In this document: positions 42,981-56,336 of the stretch, one piece after another | Numbering within the stretch: position 1 is the first letter of the stretch | Layout of the letters: each line of letters begins with the position of its first letter | Source: Limanda limanda | Lineage: Eukaryota; Chordata; Actinopteri; Pleuronectiformes; Pleuronectidae | Assembly (NCBI RefSeq): GCF_963576545.1 | Contig: NC_083649.1 | Coordinates: 10,675,646-10,739,645 of the forward strand | Length of the DNA: 64,000 nucleotides | Reading direction: 5' to 3' | Position numbers and translations under genes: made by a program | Notes under the pieces: generated by a model | Database searches by the model: none | What the model was told of the DNA's origin: nothing | Seen by the model: only the letters and a program-made list of their open reading frames with translations

Positions 42981-43436
42981 TCTCGTTGGTCCTCCACTCC
43001 ATGTGACTGCTGCTGCAAGAACCACAAGGGTGACGGCGAAGGCGAGAGCGGCACCTCCTTTAACGAGCTGTCCACCTCAAGCTCCGAGAGCAATTCAGAG
43101 GCCGGCTCTCCCCAGGGAACAGTCATCTGTGGGCCGGTAAGCCGCCAGCCTCATCCCCACGCCAACGTCCAAACCCTTGATAGGCCACTGAAAAAGGGCC
43201 CCGTCGCCATGCTCCAGCAGTCCGACCATCGGCGCAAGAGTGACTTGCTGCGCACACTAACGGCTAGCTCCCGCGACACCAGCACATGCAAGAAAAGGCC
43301 GGCGAAAGAGAAGCTGACCGTAGAGGAGGAGCTGGATAAGTGCATTTCAGACTTCCGCAAGATCAAGATCCCCGAGAGGTTCCCCGAGAGGAAGTACATG
43401 TGGCAGGCCGACCTGCTGAGAAAGTACCGCGTCTGA
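42973..43436 (+). CDS. kctd16: KCTD16, 3'-terminal coding exon (C-terminal tail)
   Basis: This exon encodes the last ~154 residues of KCTD16, a cytosolic auxiliary subunit that binds the GABA-B2 tail and shapes G-protein signalling kinetics. In order, the reading shows SRWS, a CDCCCKN cysteine cluster, an acidic/serine-rich stretch starting GEGESGTSF, TVICGPV, LDRPLKKGPV, RRKSDLLRTLTASS (basic, a plausible basophilic kinase site), EKLTVEEELDKCI and the end KIPERFPERK...LLRKYRV followed by TGA at 43434. The order and motifs match vertebrate KCTD16 closely as I remember it. By family knowledge this tail is the H2-type region, present in KCTD8 and KCTD16 but absent from KCTD12. The BTB and H1 domains lie on an upstream exon outside the window, so the gene is partial here, not broken. 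The start is a splice acceptor: CCAG ending at 42972 is the first AG after a pyrimidine-rich stretch. A second CAG ends at 42980, eight bases later, so only one can keep frame. The exon is richer in GC than its surroundings. Which teleost paralogue (a or b) it is cannot be told. Confidence 0.95.
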
Positions 43437-43930
43437 GCCGGGAAGCAGGAGAGAGCGAGCAGCAACACGAGGCCAAGGATCAGTTTACATGTTTTTTGAT
43501 CTTGACTTTTGCAACATAAAGGGAGACAACACTAAACTCATTTGAATCTACGTTCTGAAGGGAAAGTTCACCGTTTTGTCAGGAGGTTAAAAATCCACAA
43601 AGAAGGGAGAATGAAACATAAAAAAAACAGATTCCTATTGACGTATGTATGTGTGTGTAGTTTAGGCACTCTGTATGTACTGTAAGTGTATGCTGTACTT
43701 TGCTGAATGCTTCAGAGCTTTGAATAATTTATCACTGAGGACCAATCACAGAGGGCGAAAGACATTCTTTATGAAGCCATCATATGAACAGAGGGCTTGC
43801 AAATGGCCACACAAGGAATTGCTGATGGTTTCTGGACTGCACGTGCTGTCGTTCGTCATCGTTTCACCGAAGAACTTTCACAGGAACCACAGTTTTAGTC
43901 CATGGATACAAACACTGATTTAGTATGTGA

Positions 43931-43967
43931 ATGTGTGTTTGTGTGTGTGTGTGCGTGTGTGTGTTTG
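43931..43967 (+). repeat. GT-rich tract inside the predicted KCTD16 3' UTR
   Basis: This is an imperfect (GT)n run interrupted by T and C, about 500 bases after the stop codon. In RNA it would be a GU-repeat, a class of sequence bound by TDP-43 and CELF-type proteins. Regulation through it is inference only. Confidence 0.7.
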
Positions 43968-44140
43968 CACCCAGGTGGCCTAGAGGTCACGGATAAATCT
44001 GCATCAGGACCCATTAATAATGCATGCTGTCCCGACAGTGCTCTCACTATAAATACACTCAGAGGTCTTTGCTGCCAGGGGAGCGTAAACAGCTGGGTCA
44101 ATTACTTTACTTTTTTGGCAACATCTGCGGACCTCCGAGG

Positions 44141-44720
44141 CAGGAGGAGGTGCCATTTCATCAGCGCCGCAATTAATTTCCTCCGCACAATATTATTAAT
44201 ATTGCACACGCACCCCAAGTGAGTCAAATTGCCGCGCACTGCATTGATTTTTTTTTTCTTTTGCTGCGTCGGCGAGACGAGGAGCAATACCCAGGTTAAT
44301 GTGTGAAGGGTAAGTGAGAGAGTCGAGGATTTGATTTGATGGTCGAACCGCGGGGAAATACACGGGTTTAATAAAGAAAAGCCCTGATTCAACACACCTG
44401 TACGCACAGTCATCGGTTTGCATCACAGGCGTTTAACCCCTTTTACAGCGCCGACACGAAAAGAGCCCTGACAAACACTCATCCCCCATCACGCCGATCA
44501 ATCCTGAGGTCATTTACACCGAGCTCAATATGACACCTGCAGTTAATACAGACAGACTGGGACAGGTTTGCTACGTTTGCTAAACCCGTCAAGGGGCAAG
44601 GGGATGCGTCCGGGGCCGACGGGTGACACGCTAATCAATACTTATTGATGGCGGGGTCCGGGTGATAGAGCCGATAGCCTCGGCTCTTGTTTACAGTTAT
44701 TAATGAAGCCCCTTCGGTTA
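44141..44720. other. Unique, repeat-free segment after the KCTD16 3' UTR
   Basis: The 580 bp are richer in GC and CpG than the surroundings, with no microsatellite or recognisable repeat. They contain CAATATTATTAATATTG (partly palindromic, 44189 onward) and GCTAATCAATACTTATTGATG. No open frame of note is present. It overlaps the predicted 3' UTR end, so it could be distal UTR or a conserved noncoding element. Confidence 0.3.
44370..44375 (+). promoter_or_regulatory. Candidate polyadenylation signal AATAAA
   Basis: This is the first canonical AATAAA downstream of the KCTD16 stop codon. The following bases include short GT-containing runs (CACCTGTACG, CGGTTTGC) but no strong GT-rich element, so use of this site is only plausible. 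Confidence 0.4.
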
Positions 44721-47700
44721 CTGACGAGGACAAGCTGTTTGTGTATTCAGTGAAGATTAGCCATTCTTCATGTTTTCATTTACGTCCTCCCGGCTCTGTC
44801 AGAATCAGCGGGATGCGGTGCAGCGTTGTAACAGAAACAAGCACAGCGATTTTCAAAAGAGCACAGTTTTAATTTCCCACCAGATTGATTGTTATTTATT
44901 TTAGGATCTTGTCAGAACATATATATACTGGCAGAGGGATTTGGAATTGATTTCACAGTGCAAATTAAATGATTGACGACGGTAAATGACGAAAGCACAA
45001 AGACATCCGCTGATGCCGGAATCATCTTTAGACTTTCGATGGTAGAGTTTACATCACAATCTCTGTTTTAGGAGAAAAGCACATAGGCTATGAAGTAACC
45101 CTAACCCTAACAAAATGCGTTACTTGATTCAAGTGCAAGATGTTAATTTTTTTTTATTGGTACACAAAAAAAATCAGATGTTTTTGTCAGAGGACCATCT
45201 GTGTGGGTCGGCAATTAAAAGGCACGCTGTTACGAGTACTGTAGAAGGTTTTCAAACACTCATCACGTCAAGTGTGTGAGAGCAAGTTTTTATGAGTTTC
45301 TCAGAGAGGAAATAGCTGAAGTAGAAAACTGCTAATCAGATGCTTAGATGTGTTCGTGGATCACAGCTTCAGGTAACATCCAAGGTATTTAGGAATGTGT
45401 GATAGACAGCTTTGATGGAAAAATGTGGTTTGTGAATTATTGCGTTTGAAATATATTATAACCTGGATGGTATCGATGGTTTAAAAAAACACAGGAAAAT
45501 GTAAATTGGAAAGATTTGATGTATTTGTTATGAAAACAGATTATATGATTGATTATATTATATGAAGGCACAGAGGAGCGGGCTTTATCAACAATCAAAG
45601 CAAAGCACAAAGTACACGGTTTAATCTAAAGCACACCTAAATAATCAAATATACATAATATATACTTATTCAAAGATTGCTTTATTTAAAAAGAAATCCC
45701 CCTGACATGTTAATAGAAACAGATTATTACTAAATGTTTAATATACTTATTTTTCTACCCGAAGGCTCTTGAATTCATATACAATCAAATGTCCTTATTC
45801 TCCCTTAAAATGAATTTCCGTGAGCGAAGTGGATCACAGGTTGTTAAAGGTCTCCAGTTCTATTCAGTGGTCCCATATGTCTGCTACAGTTTATCAGAGT
45901 ATAAATCAATGTGGTTGCAATAGGTGCTAGATTAAAAACCAGTTTCCTTACATCAATATAATGAATATGACTTATTTTTCTACATTTTAGAAATATTACA
46001 TTTTCATTTTAAAGTCATTTATCTTCTCAGTTTAAGTTGGAATATGTTAGTCCAGACTACATATCATATGTAAATAAACACCATAAATCACACCTAGCCA
46101 GAATAATGTATTATACTCTCACATAACATGCAAATCTATGAGGCGCGGCTGCTTCTCTGATGCAGTAGACTGACGCTAATATGATACAGGCATTCGTGTT
46201 TTATCATTTGGAGTGTCGCTCCAAAGGGGGTAAGGGGAATATAATACACACCCATAACCTGTTTATTTACCACCATAACAAATGATGAGCTGGAGTCGCT
46301 TTTCAATAGTGTCATAAATGAGCTGTCAGTGCATTTGTCTGGAAGTCCGTGGTCACCAAGACCCTTCAGCGGCTAAATTTAAATCATTTGATCTAAAAAA
46401 TAAAAAAAAAAGTATGTTTAACAAAAAGACTGCCAAAATAAAAGATAAAAGAATGTTTAAAACTCAAACTCATCATCTGGAACCGAGGAGGTTTTGTGTC
46501 ACTGCACAGCACCCTCACAAAGTGTTAGGACTGTGATCTTCTTTCGTTGTTTTGGCTCTGCACTCCAGAACATTGGATTTGTAATTAAACAATGGGTGAA
46601 AGTGCTGACTTCTTGCTTTTAACACAGTTTGTCTCATCCATATTGGGAGAATAGTGCAGAATCCGCCTCAGTGACAGGACGATGCAGCAGGACTTACTGT
46701 CTCTAGGTGAGGCAGCCAAAGTTTATGTGGAGCCTAAACCTCTAATTGATAAGGCCCCTTGTCCAGGCCCCTGTTCGAAATGAAAAGTGTATATCCATAG
46801 TCCATATGGATAATCTTGGTACTAAAGTAACATATAGGTTTCTATAGAGGTTGAAGCATCAGACTAGATGTAACTGGGTCAGATTAAATGAAGAGTGAAT
46901 ACAAAATAAAGAAAATATTTGATTGCTATGTAAATAAAGTTACATTGGGAGACAGAGACTAAAAAGGATCCGCAACAAACTACTGAACGCATTCATGACA
47001 CTGTTCATCTCATTCAGAAGTAAAAACCCTCAAGTTAAACCACAACTGAGAATCAGAACTTTATATCTTTAAATGTACAGCTTGAGCACGGAACCAACAC
47101 AACTCTAGATAAAGTTAATTGTGGTTCAGCGCTACACAAATACAATTTAATTGAACTCAACTACAAAATCTTTAATATTTATAATCCAGTTTAAAATATG
47201 TTTTCTTGGTGTAAACTAAAGGTGAAATGTTCACTCCAACACATTTTTGTCATTGAATCATAAATGTTGTACTAATAATATTCGATTATATCCTGTGGTT
47301 CAATTTTGCTTTGAAACGCCTTTCAAAGAAACAGCACAATGATTTGAGAAAAAGGTAAAAGGTGTTTTGCAGTTGCTGTTACAATAATCAAGAGTCCAAA
47401 AGATCCAAACACAGTGAATAATTTGGATAAACTGGTGCAAATATTTGAAATATAAAAGACTTGAAAAGATTTTGAAACGCAACTGTTTGCATCCGTCATG
47501 TTATTTTTGACATCCTAGGTACTTGTGCTGTTTTTTGTCCGCCAAGTTAAAGTGAATGAGCGAGCTGATATAAGTAGGGATCCTGTTTGCTTGACTCTGC
47601 CTGCCATTACAAAAAAAAAAATGTATCATGAAATGCTCTTCAACAGACACGCAGTGAAAATAAATACCAAGACACCCGGAGGCCTTCTAGAGTAGACTTC

Positions 47701-50652
47701 AGCTGTTTTTTGCACAATGTATAAAGTTATATAAAGAAACACACACAAGAAAGTATTTGAAAAAAAAAGACATGAACACGTTAAGAGTAAACTGACAAAC
47801 ACAGCCACACACGACGTGTCTGTCACGAGAAAGAGAAAAGATTCGATCGTTTGTTGTATTGTACATATTCAAAATTACACCTTCAGAGCATGTGCGATGA
47901 TATTCAGTTCTCTGGGCCATTCAACGAACAACAGATGATGTAAATCTTATTGACGGAGAATGACTGTCAATTTGCTGTTAAGCCTGGTGTGACATGTGAA
48001 AAGGACGAGGGGAGGAGTTTTTGTCTATTTCTGTTACTTTTGGAGAGCCCGGCTGCAGTCTGTGGTTTTCTTTCTTGAAGTTTTGCCCTGCGAGTGAAGC
48101 CTGTGCACACGATTGCAGGCCCTGTTCTTTTTTTCCCTCCTGCCTTTGATGAGCCTGCCAACCACAAAGAAAATCACATTATCCCGATACCACCACGGCA
48201 GACCCGGCACACGCTGCTTGAAAAAAAAACAAAGGGGCGTCTGTTTTTTGATGTATGTTGTTCTGACACACAAAAGAAAAGAAAAAATGGTTCAGAAACA
48301 TTGTGAGCATGTTGGTATACAAAAACTTATAACAGATTTAACCTAGTCTGTTTGTGTGGAAAAAGAAATATGTCAAACACTGATATTTAACAGAAAAATC
48401 TAAACTTGAAAAAAAAAAAAAAGATAAGCACAAATGTGTCGATAGTGTCTGCTGTTCCTACACGGTTGTGTAACGTTATCAGATAAAAGTCGACTCTGCA
48501 GCGCGACCGAGCTCCTGCAAAACAGAGCGATTCTCACCAGAGGCTGTGGAATAAATTTCAGTTAAAAAAACAATTTCTGGTTCTTTCAAATTACATAAAT
48601 CGGTTTTTACAACCTTTAAACTATACATAGATTAACTTCTTTAACTTCAAATTGAACATGAGCTGCCTCTGCATCAAGAGTCGCCCTGTATTCCAGGTGT
48701 GAGGTCCCATTGCTTTGTCTGCCTTTAGAGACAATACAACTCATCTGAGAGTGTTTAGATACGAAGCATAGTATAGTCATTTTGAAAAATGTATGAGTAC
48801 AACCAATAAACAAGACATTCTGTACAGCGACCTATGAGTTGTATTTATTCTCTGTCTGTTAAGAAGTGAATTTTGATAAATTAAATTCATTTGTTTTGAT
48901 GTTTTCTGCTGTGGTCGGAGGGGCAACAGAGGTCAAGAAAGAATAACATTCTGAAATTAGTTTTTAATTAATTGTAGATTAAATGTTTATAATGACGGGG
49001 AGACTAATCGGCTGCATCTCAGATAGCATCACAGCAACGGGAGTGTTGTTTAGCTGATATGCACTGATTGGCTGTAAACTGTGGGAAAGTGTTTATATAT
49101 CATCATATATTTCATCAAATCAGCCAAATGCCCTGTTTACAATTTATAACTCGGTTTTTCACTGTGATCATTTCATAAAATCCAATAGCTTTAATTTTCA
49201 CATTAACGACAGGTTTGATTAAATTCATTCACTTTTGCTACATAGAGTAATAAATGCAACATTGCACCTCGAGTGAAGACAATGATGATTTGTGTTTTTT
49301 ATCAGGACGACTTGTCAGCAAGACTACATTTACTGGATGGATTGCCACAACACTTGGAAGAGGTAAATGGTATGGGTCATGGAAAACACTATAAAATGTT
49401 GGTGCCTATCCAGTTTATTTTTTCAACTTTCATACACTTAGTGTCTCTTCATATTTTCGCAATTTGTCCCAGGGAATAATTGATGGACCTCGATGAAAGA
49501 AATCCATCATGTTTAAGGGACTGATATCTCGTGTGTGCAATTTGGAGCAGCTTGATTGGGGGATAAGGGGCAATTGGGCCTTGGTGGAGGAATGTGCTCT
49601 ACTGAGGGACATAGTCATAAATGGAATAGTGCATAAGGGAAAAGAAAGTGTTGTTTCACCATACAGTGCAAAATAAAGAGCAAATCCAAAATAACTCTTT
49701 AAATTCAAAGTTGCTGTTTTGTTTTTTCTTCACTGGTTAAAGCAGAACTCATCCCCCTCCAGCTAGATCTTATAAATGAAGAGGGTACAGTTGAGAGCCT
49801 TCACTTAAAGGTCAGGCAGAATTACAGCTGTCAACAGACTGACAGTGAGATGGGAAAACAAACAAAGGGCTGCCAGCAGATGGAGGAGGAGCAGGAGATC
49901 AGGCAGGAACCAATAGAAGGCGAGCAATCCGACAACACCAAGAGTCTCTGTTGTACCTAATGCACTGAGAGGCCAAACGAGAAGCATCTAATGCAGGGAG
50001 GTGCTTCACTCAGGCGGTCCGCAGGGAAGCAGGAACTTGACAATGCTGTGTAATGGGCAGGTGAGTGGAGCAGGGTTGGAAATGACAGGTGATTTGAGCT
50101 AGAGTGCTGCGAGTGGGTGGAACGGGAAGAACAGAGGGAACACGTGTTATTCTGAGATTATCAGCCCCACAGGTAACCTTCAAACCACGTCAGATCCAGA
50201 GGCTGAGGCAGCTTCTTCTCCTGTTGAATGATGTACTGAGGTGATTTATTCCCTTTGGAAACCAAATACAAACAGTGCATCGCTCGTGTAAAATTAGCTG
50301 AATTGTATGAGTGTTAATATTGGATTAGATTTAGATGTAACAGCCAGCAGATTTGCAGCCACTTTTGACACCTCTGTGGTTCTTCTCACCTCGGCGAGTG
50401 GGAGGTATCGTCTTCTTGAAATGTCCAATATATAATAACTGAGAATTAGAAGACGGAGGTGTTTTTTTTCCCCACTCGGCATAAACGAGGTGCAATTCCA
50501 ACAGTTTATCTACAACATACACACAATAAAGTTCAGACATGATACACAAGGACAGTCGGTGTATTTAATTATTTGTAAATAACAGGAAATGTTATAAGAC
50601 TTACTCAGGGTAAATGTTTCGAGTTATGAGTTGCTCCTTTATTTTCTACATT
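44721..50652. other. Downstream intergenic sequence
   Basis: This is AT-rich. Two telomere-like CCCTAA units sit at about 45099-45110 and A runs near 46404 and 48409. Apart from the tail at 47080, no gene or repeat was recognised. Confidence 0.5.
47080..47165. mobile_element. Retroposon tail fragment
   Basis: GTGGTTCAGCGCTACACAAA followed by TACAATTTAATTGAACTCAA resembles the common fish tail GCGCTATATAAATAAAATTGAA. Only the terminal part is recognisable. Confidence 0.45.
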
Positions 50653-50822
50653 GGAAAGGTCCAGTGTGTAAGATTTAGGTGAAAGGAATTTATCTAGCTT
50701 GTATGACAACTGATGGCTACCACAGGTTATATTTCAAGGGGAGGGGTGAAGTGAGTGGTATTCAGCTGCAACATGCAACTTCACCACTAGAGTTCACTGA
50801 GTTCTACACACAGAACCTTTAA
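50653..50822. mobile_element. Short inverted-repeat element (MITE), complete copy
   Basis: The left end AAAGGTCCAGTGTGTAAGAT and the reverse complement of the right end (AAAGGTTCTGTGTGTAGAAC) match imperfectly. The interior CAGCTGCAACATGCAACTTC and CACCACTAGAGTTCACTGAG is characteristic of an abundant fish MITE. A relative lies at 58746. No coding capacity. Confidence 0.7.
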
Positions 50823-53800
50823 CATCCAATGCAAATATTAACCAAAACCTGTAAGCTGACATCATCAAAGTGGTAAAATGCAAGAATTTTTATTTAAAAC
50901 ATTTAAAAATTAAAATAACATTTGATTAAAATTTGTCCCAGTCTGACTATGGCTCAAGGGAGAGTATATTTCCTTGTTTAACACTTACTTAAGGAGAATA
51001 AGCTGCCCCCTATCTGTTCGGAGTATGAATCACAGTTGAGTATTTGTTAATGTTGGGGTGAAGTACAAACTGGTTTGAAACTAAGCTTTTCACCTGGACC
51101 GATACCAGTTTTTACCACTAGGTGTCTTGTTCACTCCGCAGAAGCTCCCAAGTGGAACATGAGACTGAGAGAACAAATGAAGGAGATGGTAGAAACTCCA
51201 GCTCCAACTTTTTCCCAACTTTCAATAAACAGTAGGTGTAAAGAAAAGGAAGCAGATGGTGAAGCAGCATCACAATCAGCTGGAAACTTCAATAACATGT
51301 CAGCCTCAAATCCAAAATGTTGCCATACTGGCACTGTCTGTTTTTTTTTTTAGACTAAGACTGAAATTCCTTGTCTCATCATCACCCCAAAAAACACACA
51401 AACTTTCCAGTAAACAGATACCAGTGTCCTTCCCTCTCCTGAAGTTTGATCACATTCATTTTACCGGCCTCGGGCTCGGAAGTAAATTGCACACTGCCTG
51501 TCAGACACTGATGTTTCTGTTAGTCTGTTGATAAACAAACATTATATTATGTAAATCAGGTTGTCATGACGATCATTAAAAATTCACTGCAAGTTGGATG
51601 TCGAGCCGAGACACTGTCGGCTCGAACTTTTTAAATGTAAGTTTAGCAGATTTAAACAAAATCAAACCCAGTAACTCTAAATGGATATAGAGACAAACAA
51701 ACACTGGTCCCAATGTCTGAATCCATGAAGGGTCGAACTTGTCCCACTCCACATAACCAGCTGATTCAGATGGACGCCACCCAGTTGCCAGTTCTGCTTT
51801 ACGTTTCTTCTCGGTCAAAGGGAATTCTGTCGCCGCGTGCCTACTCATGGAAGAATGTTGGGTCTCTGTAAATAAAAATGTAAACACTTTGATATAGAAA
51901 AACACCCTGTGATAACTTCTGTTATAATTTGGCACCCACTCCATTTTAACTACAGGGAATAACATTTTTTAAAAAAAATACAAATTAAAATATCTGTCAA
52001 GGGGAAGGGATATAAAAGAAGAAATGTGGAGCAGGACTCATAGTGTTGGGTCTTTTGTAAAATGAAGGCCTGATTGTGTTGCCCATAAAGGGAATTAGAA
52101 AATTCATACAGTTTAACAATATTATTACAAATTTAAAATGTGATGTTCTATCTTCAAAAAAGAACATCATCCACTTTAAGCACTTTCTTTGATCATGCAG
52201 ATCATGATGTCTTTTTAAAGTCTATTAGAGTTTATTTCTCTGGGCGACCACTGGGACTGGACCAGAAGCTAATCAGACATAGAGGAGATGGTAATGGAGC
52301 AGAGATCATGGTCATAACACATCAAATATCACCATTAACCATGATAGAAAAACTCATCCTCTCTCTACTCAAAGTCCTCGGACAAAACTTCAAGAAATTA
52401 AATCGTTATTTAGCAACAGCATATGGAGAGAAATCTGCTGTGCACGTCAGACTGGCTGCTCCCCTGACAATACAGTTAATTATACCCATTTCAAAGTCAC
52501 AATCAGGAAGAGAAAGTCTGGTTGTGAGGGAAGGATGCATGTTTCATGTCTCTCTGTGTGGCTGCCAGCGCTCCGTGGAAGGGAAGAGGAGGGAAAGTAT
52601 GCATGGCAGGCTTAAAATAGCATCAGTGGGATCAGCTATCTTAAGATCAGTCTGTGGGGGGGCTGCATGCTGATCTTAGAGCTGACTTGAGCCTGCAATG
52701 ACAGGACTGATTGGTGGATGAGGGGTGTGGATGGAAGTGTAAGAGGAAGGTGATAAAGGCTGTTGAAAGAGGAAATGGTATTGCATGGGGATTAAGGTGA
52801 GAAAATGAAGGGCAATGAGGCAGAAGCAATGGGCAGGAGGAGCGAGGGAGAAGGGAACAGATGTAAAAGATAGATGGAAGGGATGATGATTAAAGGGAGA
52901 AAATGGAAAAAAGTTAAGTCACAGAAGTTTTGAATGAGAAAAGGCACTTTAGATGGCGAAAAGGAAGCTTTCAAAACCATAACCAGGAGTATTGAGAAAG
53001 GTGGAGGAGTAAGGGAGGAATGTAAGGGCCAACAGAACAATTTCAATGAAAGAGGGAATAAAAAAATTAAGAGGTTTCAGGGGGAAAATAGGAGGAAACA
53101 CAGAGAGCCTGTGTTGGCTGTCAGCATCCATCTCCAAGATAAGAGCCCCGGCTACATGATCTGTTTTCAAGCCTTGCCGATGAAAGTGAGCGCTCCTGCA
53201 CTGCAATCAGATCAGCCATGTGTATCGCCATTGTTGCCGCTATCGGGATGATTCTCTCAGCAACGCCGCCTGAATGATGCACAATACCAGGCATTGTGGG
53301 GCCAACAATGGTACAAGCATTTGTGCACAATTGGCTGATCCACCTTGGGTTGTGCCCTGGAGCCGCTATCGCATCGATGAGATTAGTGAAAGGACATTTG
53401 ATGATAGTTTTTTCTTAACTTCCTTTTCTCTGTGAACTGAGCCAAGCCAAGGAAGTCACACAACAAATAGAGCAACCTTAGAGACGATAGAGCAACCTTC
53501 AGATAAAGCAGACGTGTCGGTGAAGGGAGCGACATTTATAACACAAGAAATGTGAGTCTTGAGAGCTGTTCGAGTGTTATTCCTCCATCTTGTCCACTTT
53601 TTCATGTAAAGCACAAGAACATGAAATCCTCCTCCTCACTTATTTATGCGATTATCCAACCAACCGTTCAATCATGTGGCAGCAGTGGCATGCGTACAAT
53701 ATAGGTCACAAGCTTCAGTTTCTATTCACATCTAAGTTGAGTGGCAGCTCTACGATCGGAAACGTCTTGTTGATGAGAGCGGTCAGAGGGAAACAGCCAG

Positions 53801-56336
53801 ACGGGTTGGAACAGACAGAGAAACGATGGTGACGCAGAAAACCACTGATTACATGTGGTAAGAAGAACTAGAATTACAGCACTGCGGTTGTATGTCTTCA
53901 CCAACCAGTGCAGTTTCTATGTACATATTTCAACATACCTTTTTTTTTTTCACTGGAACCTTAACAGTAACAAGAGGTTATTGTGACATTGACCTTTGGC
54001 CTCCAGGCACCAAAATCTAATCACTTCATCTTTGACACTCCCTGAAGCTGATCTTAAGACAACTATGATGAATCTTGATCTCTGGTTGGACCATTTGCCG
54101 CAGGTCATCCCCTTAATCTTCTTTCCAGCATTGAATGAGGCATAAATATCCCCAAATCTCACAAAATAAATAAGATGGATATGTAGTTAGACAAATCTGC
54201 AAAAACGTTTTGATGCAATCATGTCAACATGGACCAGAATCTCAAAGGAAAGTTTCAAACATCTTGTAGAATCCTTAAAATAAAGAATTAACGCATTTTT
54301 GCATGAGGAGACCCTACATAGCAATAGTATGGTGTTTCTAATAAACTGCAAGGTGAGTGTGGCTGCAAAGAAGGAAAGACTAACAGTCATTAAGTTGGTG
54401 TTTATGAAAATATTCTATTTCTGGAGTTTGCAACCAGTGACACCATCGTGTTTCTCTCAAAACAAAACAAACGGTTGCAAATGTTTTTATAAATCAGGGA
54501 AATGAATTAATTATCCTTGTTAGGCTCCAATAACACACAACACATTTTGATGAGAAACTCTGAAAGTAAATCACAATGTTTCCAAGAAAACTCCACAGGG
54601 AACCTGTAATATTAATATTAATATAAAGTTTCCTCTGGGATTTAAGTTTATTAATATATGTTTCATCATCCACATTCCCCATCGGAGGAATAGTTATTTA
54701 TTCAAAACATGTGACAAACAAATATAACCAGAGAACACTTTATTTTGTAAATATTAAGGAGTGATATTTTTTAGTTCTGTTTAACAGCGCACTACAAGAT
54801 ATTGTCTTAAGTACGATTATAGATTTTCATAGAGCATTTCTAATATGGATTCTTCATTTCATCTGCTCGTCTCCTCTCCTCCCACGTCCACTTGTCTCCC
54901 CCAGTATGTGTGATGTATCTCAGAGAAACACACGAGAGTACAAAAAGCAAAGAAAGTTGCAGAACAGCAACACACAACAAGCGACCAAACAGAGCTCCTG
55001 TTGCTGCTCGGTGGGAGATTTCATTTTTACCTGATGTGCTGCTTTCACGTCTCCGCATTCAAGAAAGAAATCATGAAATGGAAATACGAAATTGTGATGT
55101 TCCATCAAATACTTAGATCCTTTTTCAGTTGAAAATATATAATTTAAAGACAAAAACAAAGAATGATTATCACAAAAATGTTTTTCATTACTGCGATTCG
55201 TACAATTAGCTTAACACATAACACTTTGGTGCCTCTTGTCACAAATGATGAAAGCATAATTTCCAGTTAAAGGGCTCACGACCTTCGTCCATTAGCCTGT
55301 TGTTGCACACGATGAAATCACAAATTATAGGGTGAGATGTGTATGTGTTGCAAAATCTGCACTGTTGCATAAATGGAAGATGTTTTTTCTACTTTAATGT
55401 CTTCAGTGTGGGAAGAAATGGGAGGTTTCCTGCAATTCTTTGTACATTTTCATTTCTCCCCAATGTCAATATTATTTTTAGTTGAGTTACACAAGACAAA
55501 CAGATGTTTAAACTTACAGCTTTAAAGTAACAATAATAACATGAGGTGTGGATGCATTGACTGAGAATGTGAAGAAACGCCTTTGTTGTGTTGCTGTAAA
55601 TTTATTCTCCAGTTAACATTCTAAAAAACAAAATATAGCTTCGTCAGCATTCAGGGTAAAAATATTCTCTGAGCACTTTCCTGAAAGTTGAGAGGAAGTC
55701 GACAAAGGAACGAGGGCATTTATCAAGCTCACTCCAAACCAATTTCTATTTTTATCTCATTCTTGACCTGGAATATTTTTAGACTCGTTGACTCATAATA
55801 TTTGGCTGCCAGTGCTGTCAACAGCTTGTGCATCTCTGCCGCTGATGCCAGATCAACAAAGCCAATAAGCTCATGACAGCTCAATCAGTAAAACGTGTCA
55901 TTATGGCTGTTTGAAGACCTCGGATATAGGACCGAATTGTTATTCAACAGATTGTGTTCCAGAAGAGCGTGTTATTCCCACCCAAGAAAGAATGCCAACT
56001 TTCAAAAGAGCCCAAACTACATTAAAAAGAATAAAAATTAGCTGCTATTTCTGTAATGCTTTTGGCAGTTTGTTTTGTAACTGAGTCAACACATTTCCAA
56101 CATTTTAATTAGTTTGTACAATAAAATAAAACCCAATATGTCAAACACTTCACTAGGGCCGAACAAGATCTGACCAAATTTTCACAGACTCACACGGAAA
56201 CATTAACACTACATATGTCACATCAGTGTCACACTGGTGGTGGTAGCTTCATACGTATATCATTGCATGTCTTGTGAGCGATGACATCCTCTGAAAAGTT
56301 TCTAAAAGAGATGTAAGCAAATGCTTGGTCTCAGAG
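50823..56336. other. Downstream intergenic sequence
   Basis: Apart from the purine tract, nothing is recognisable. The 177-codon frame at 52140-52673 is of a length expected by chance and matches no family I know. Confidence 0.5.
52720..52990. repeat. Purine-biased tract
   Basis: The + strand is dominated by A and G for about 270 bases, with GGAGGAGCGAGGGAGAAGGG-type stretches. The low stop density gives open frames on both strands that look spurious. Confidence 0.7.

Larger units (their letters stand above)
43437..44400 (+). other. kctd16: KCTD16 3' untranslated region (minimum extent)
   Basis: This follows the TGA at 43434-43436. The first canonical AATAAA after the stop is at 44370-44375, so the shortest predicted 3' UTR is about 950 bases. 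Notable content is a GT-rich tract at about 43931-43967. Neuronal genes often use far more distal sites, and further A-rich signals occur downstream (for example near 46400), so the true end may be later. Confidence 0.45.

Noticed and set aside
45099..45110. Telomere-like CCCTAA repeat
   Set aside because: Only two units, which arises easily by chance and does not mark a chromosome end or fusion.
52140..52673. 177-codon plus-strand frame
   Set aside because: Length is expected by chance in this much sequence, it partly overlaps ordinary AT-rich DNA, and no motif is recognisable.
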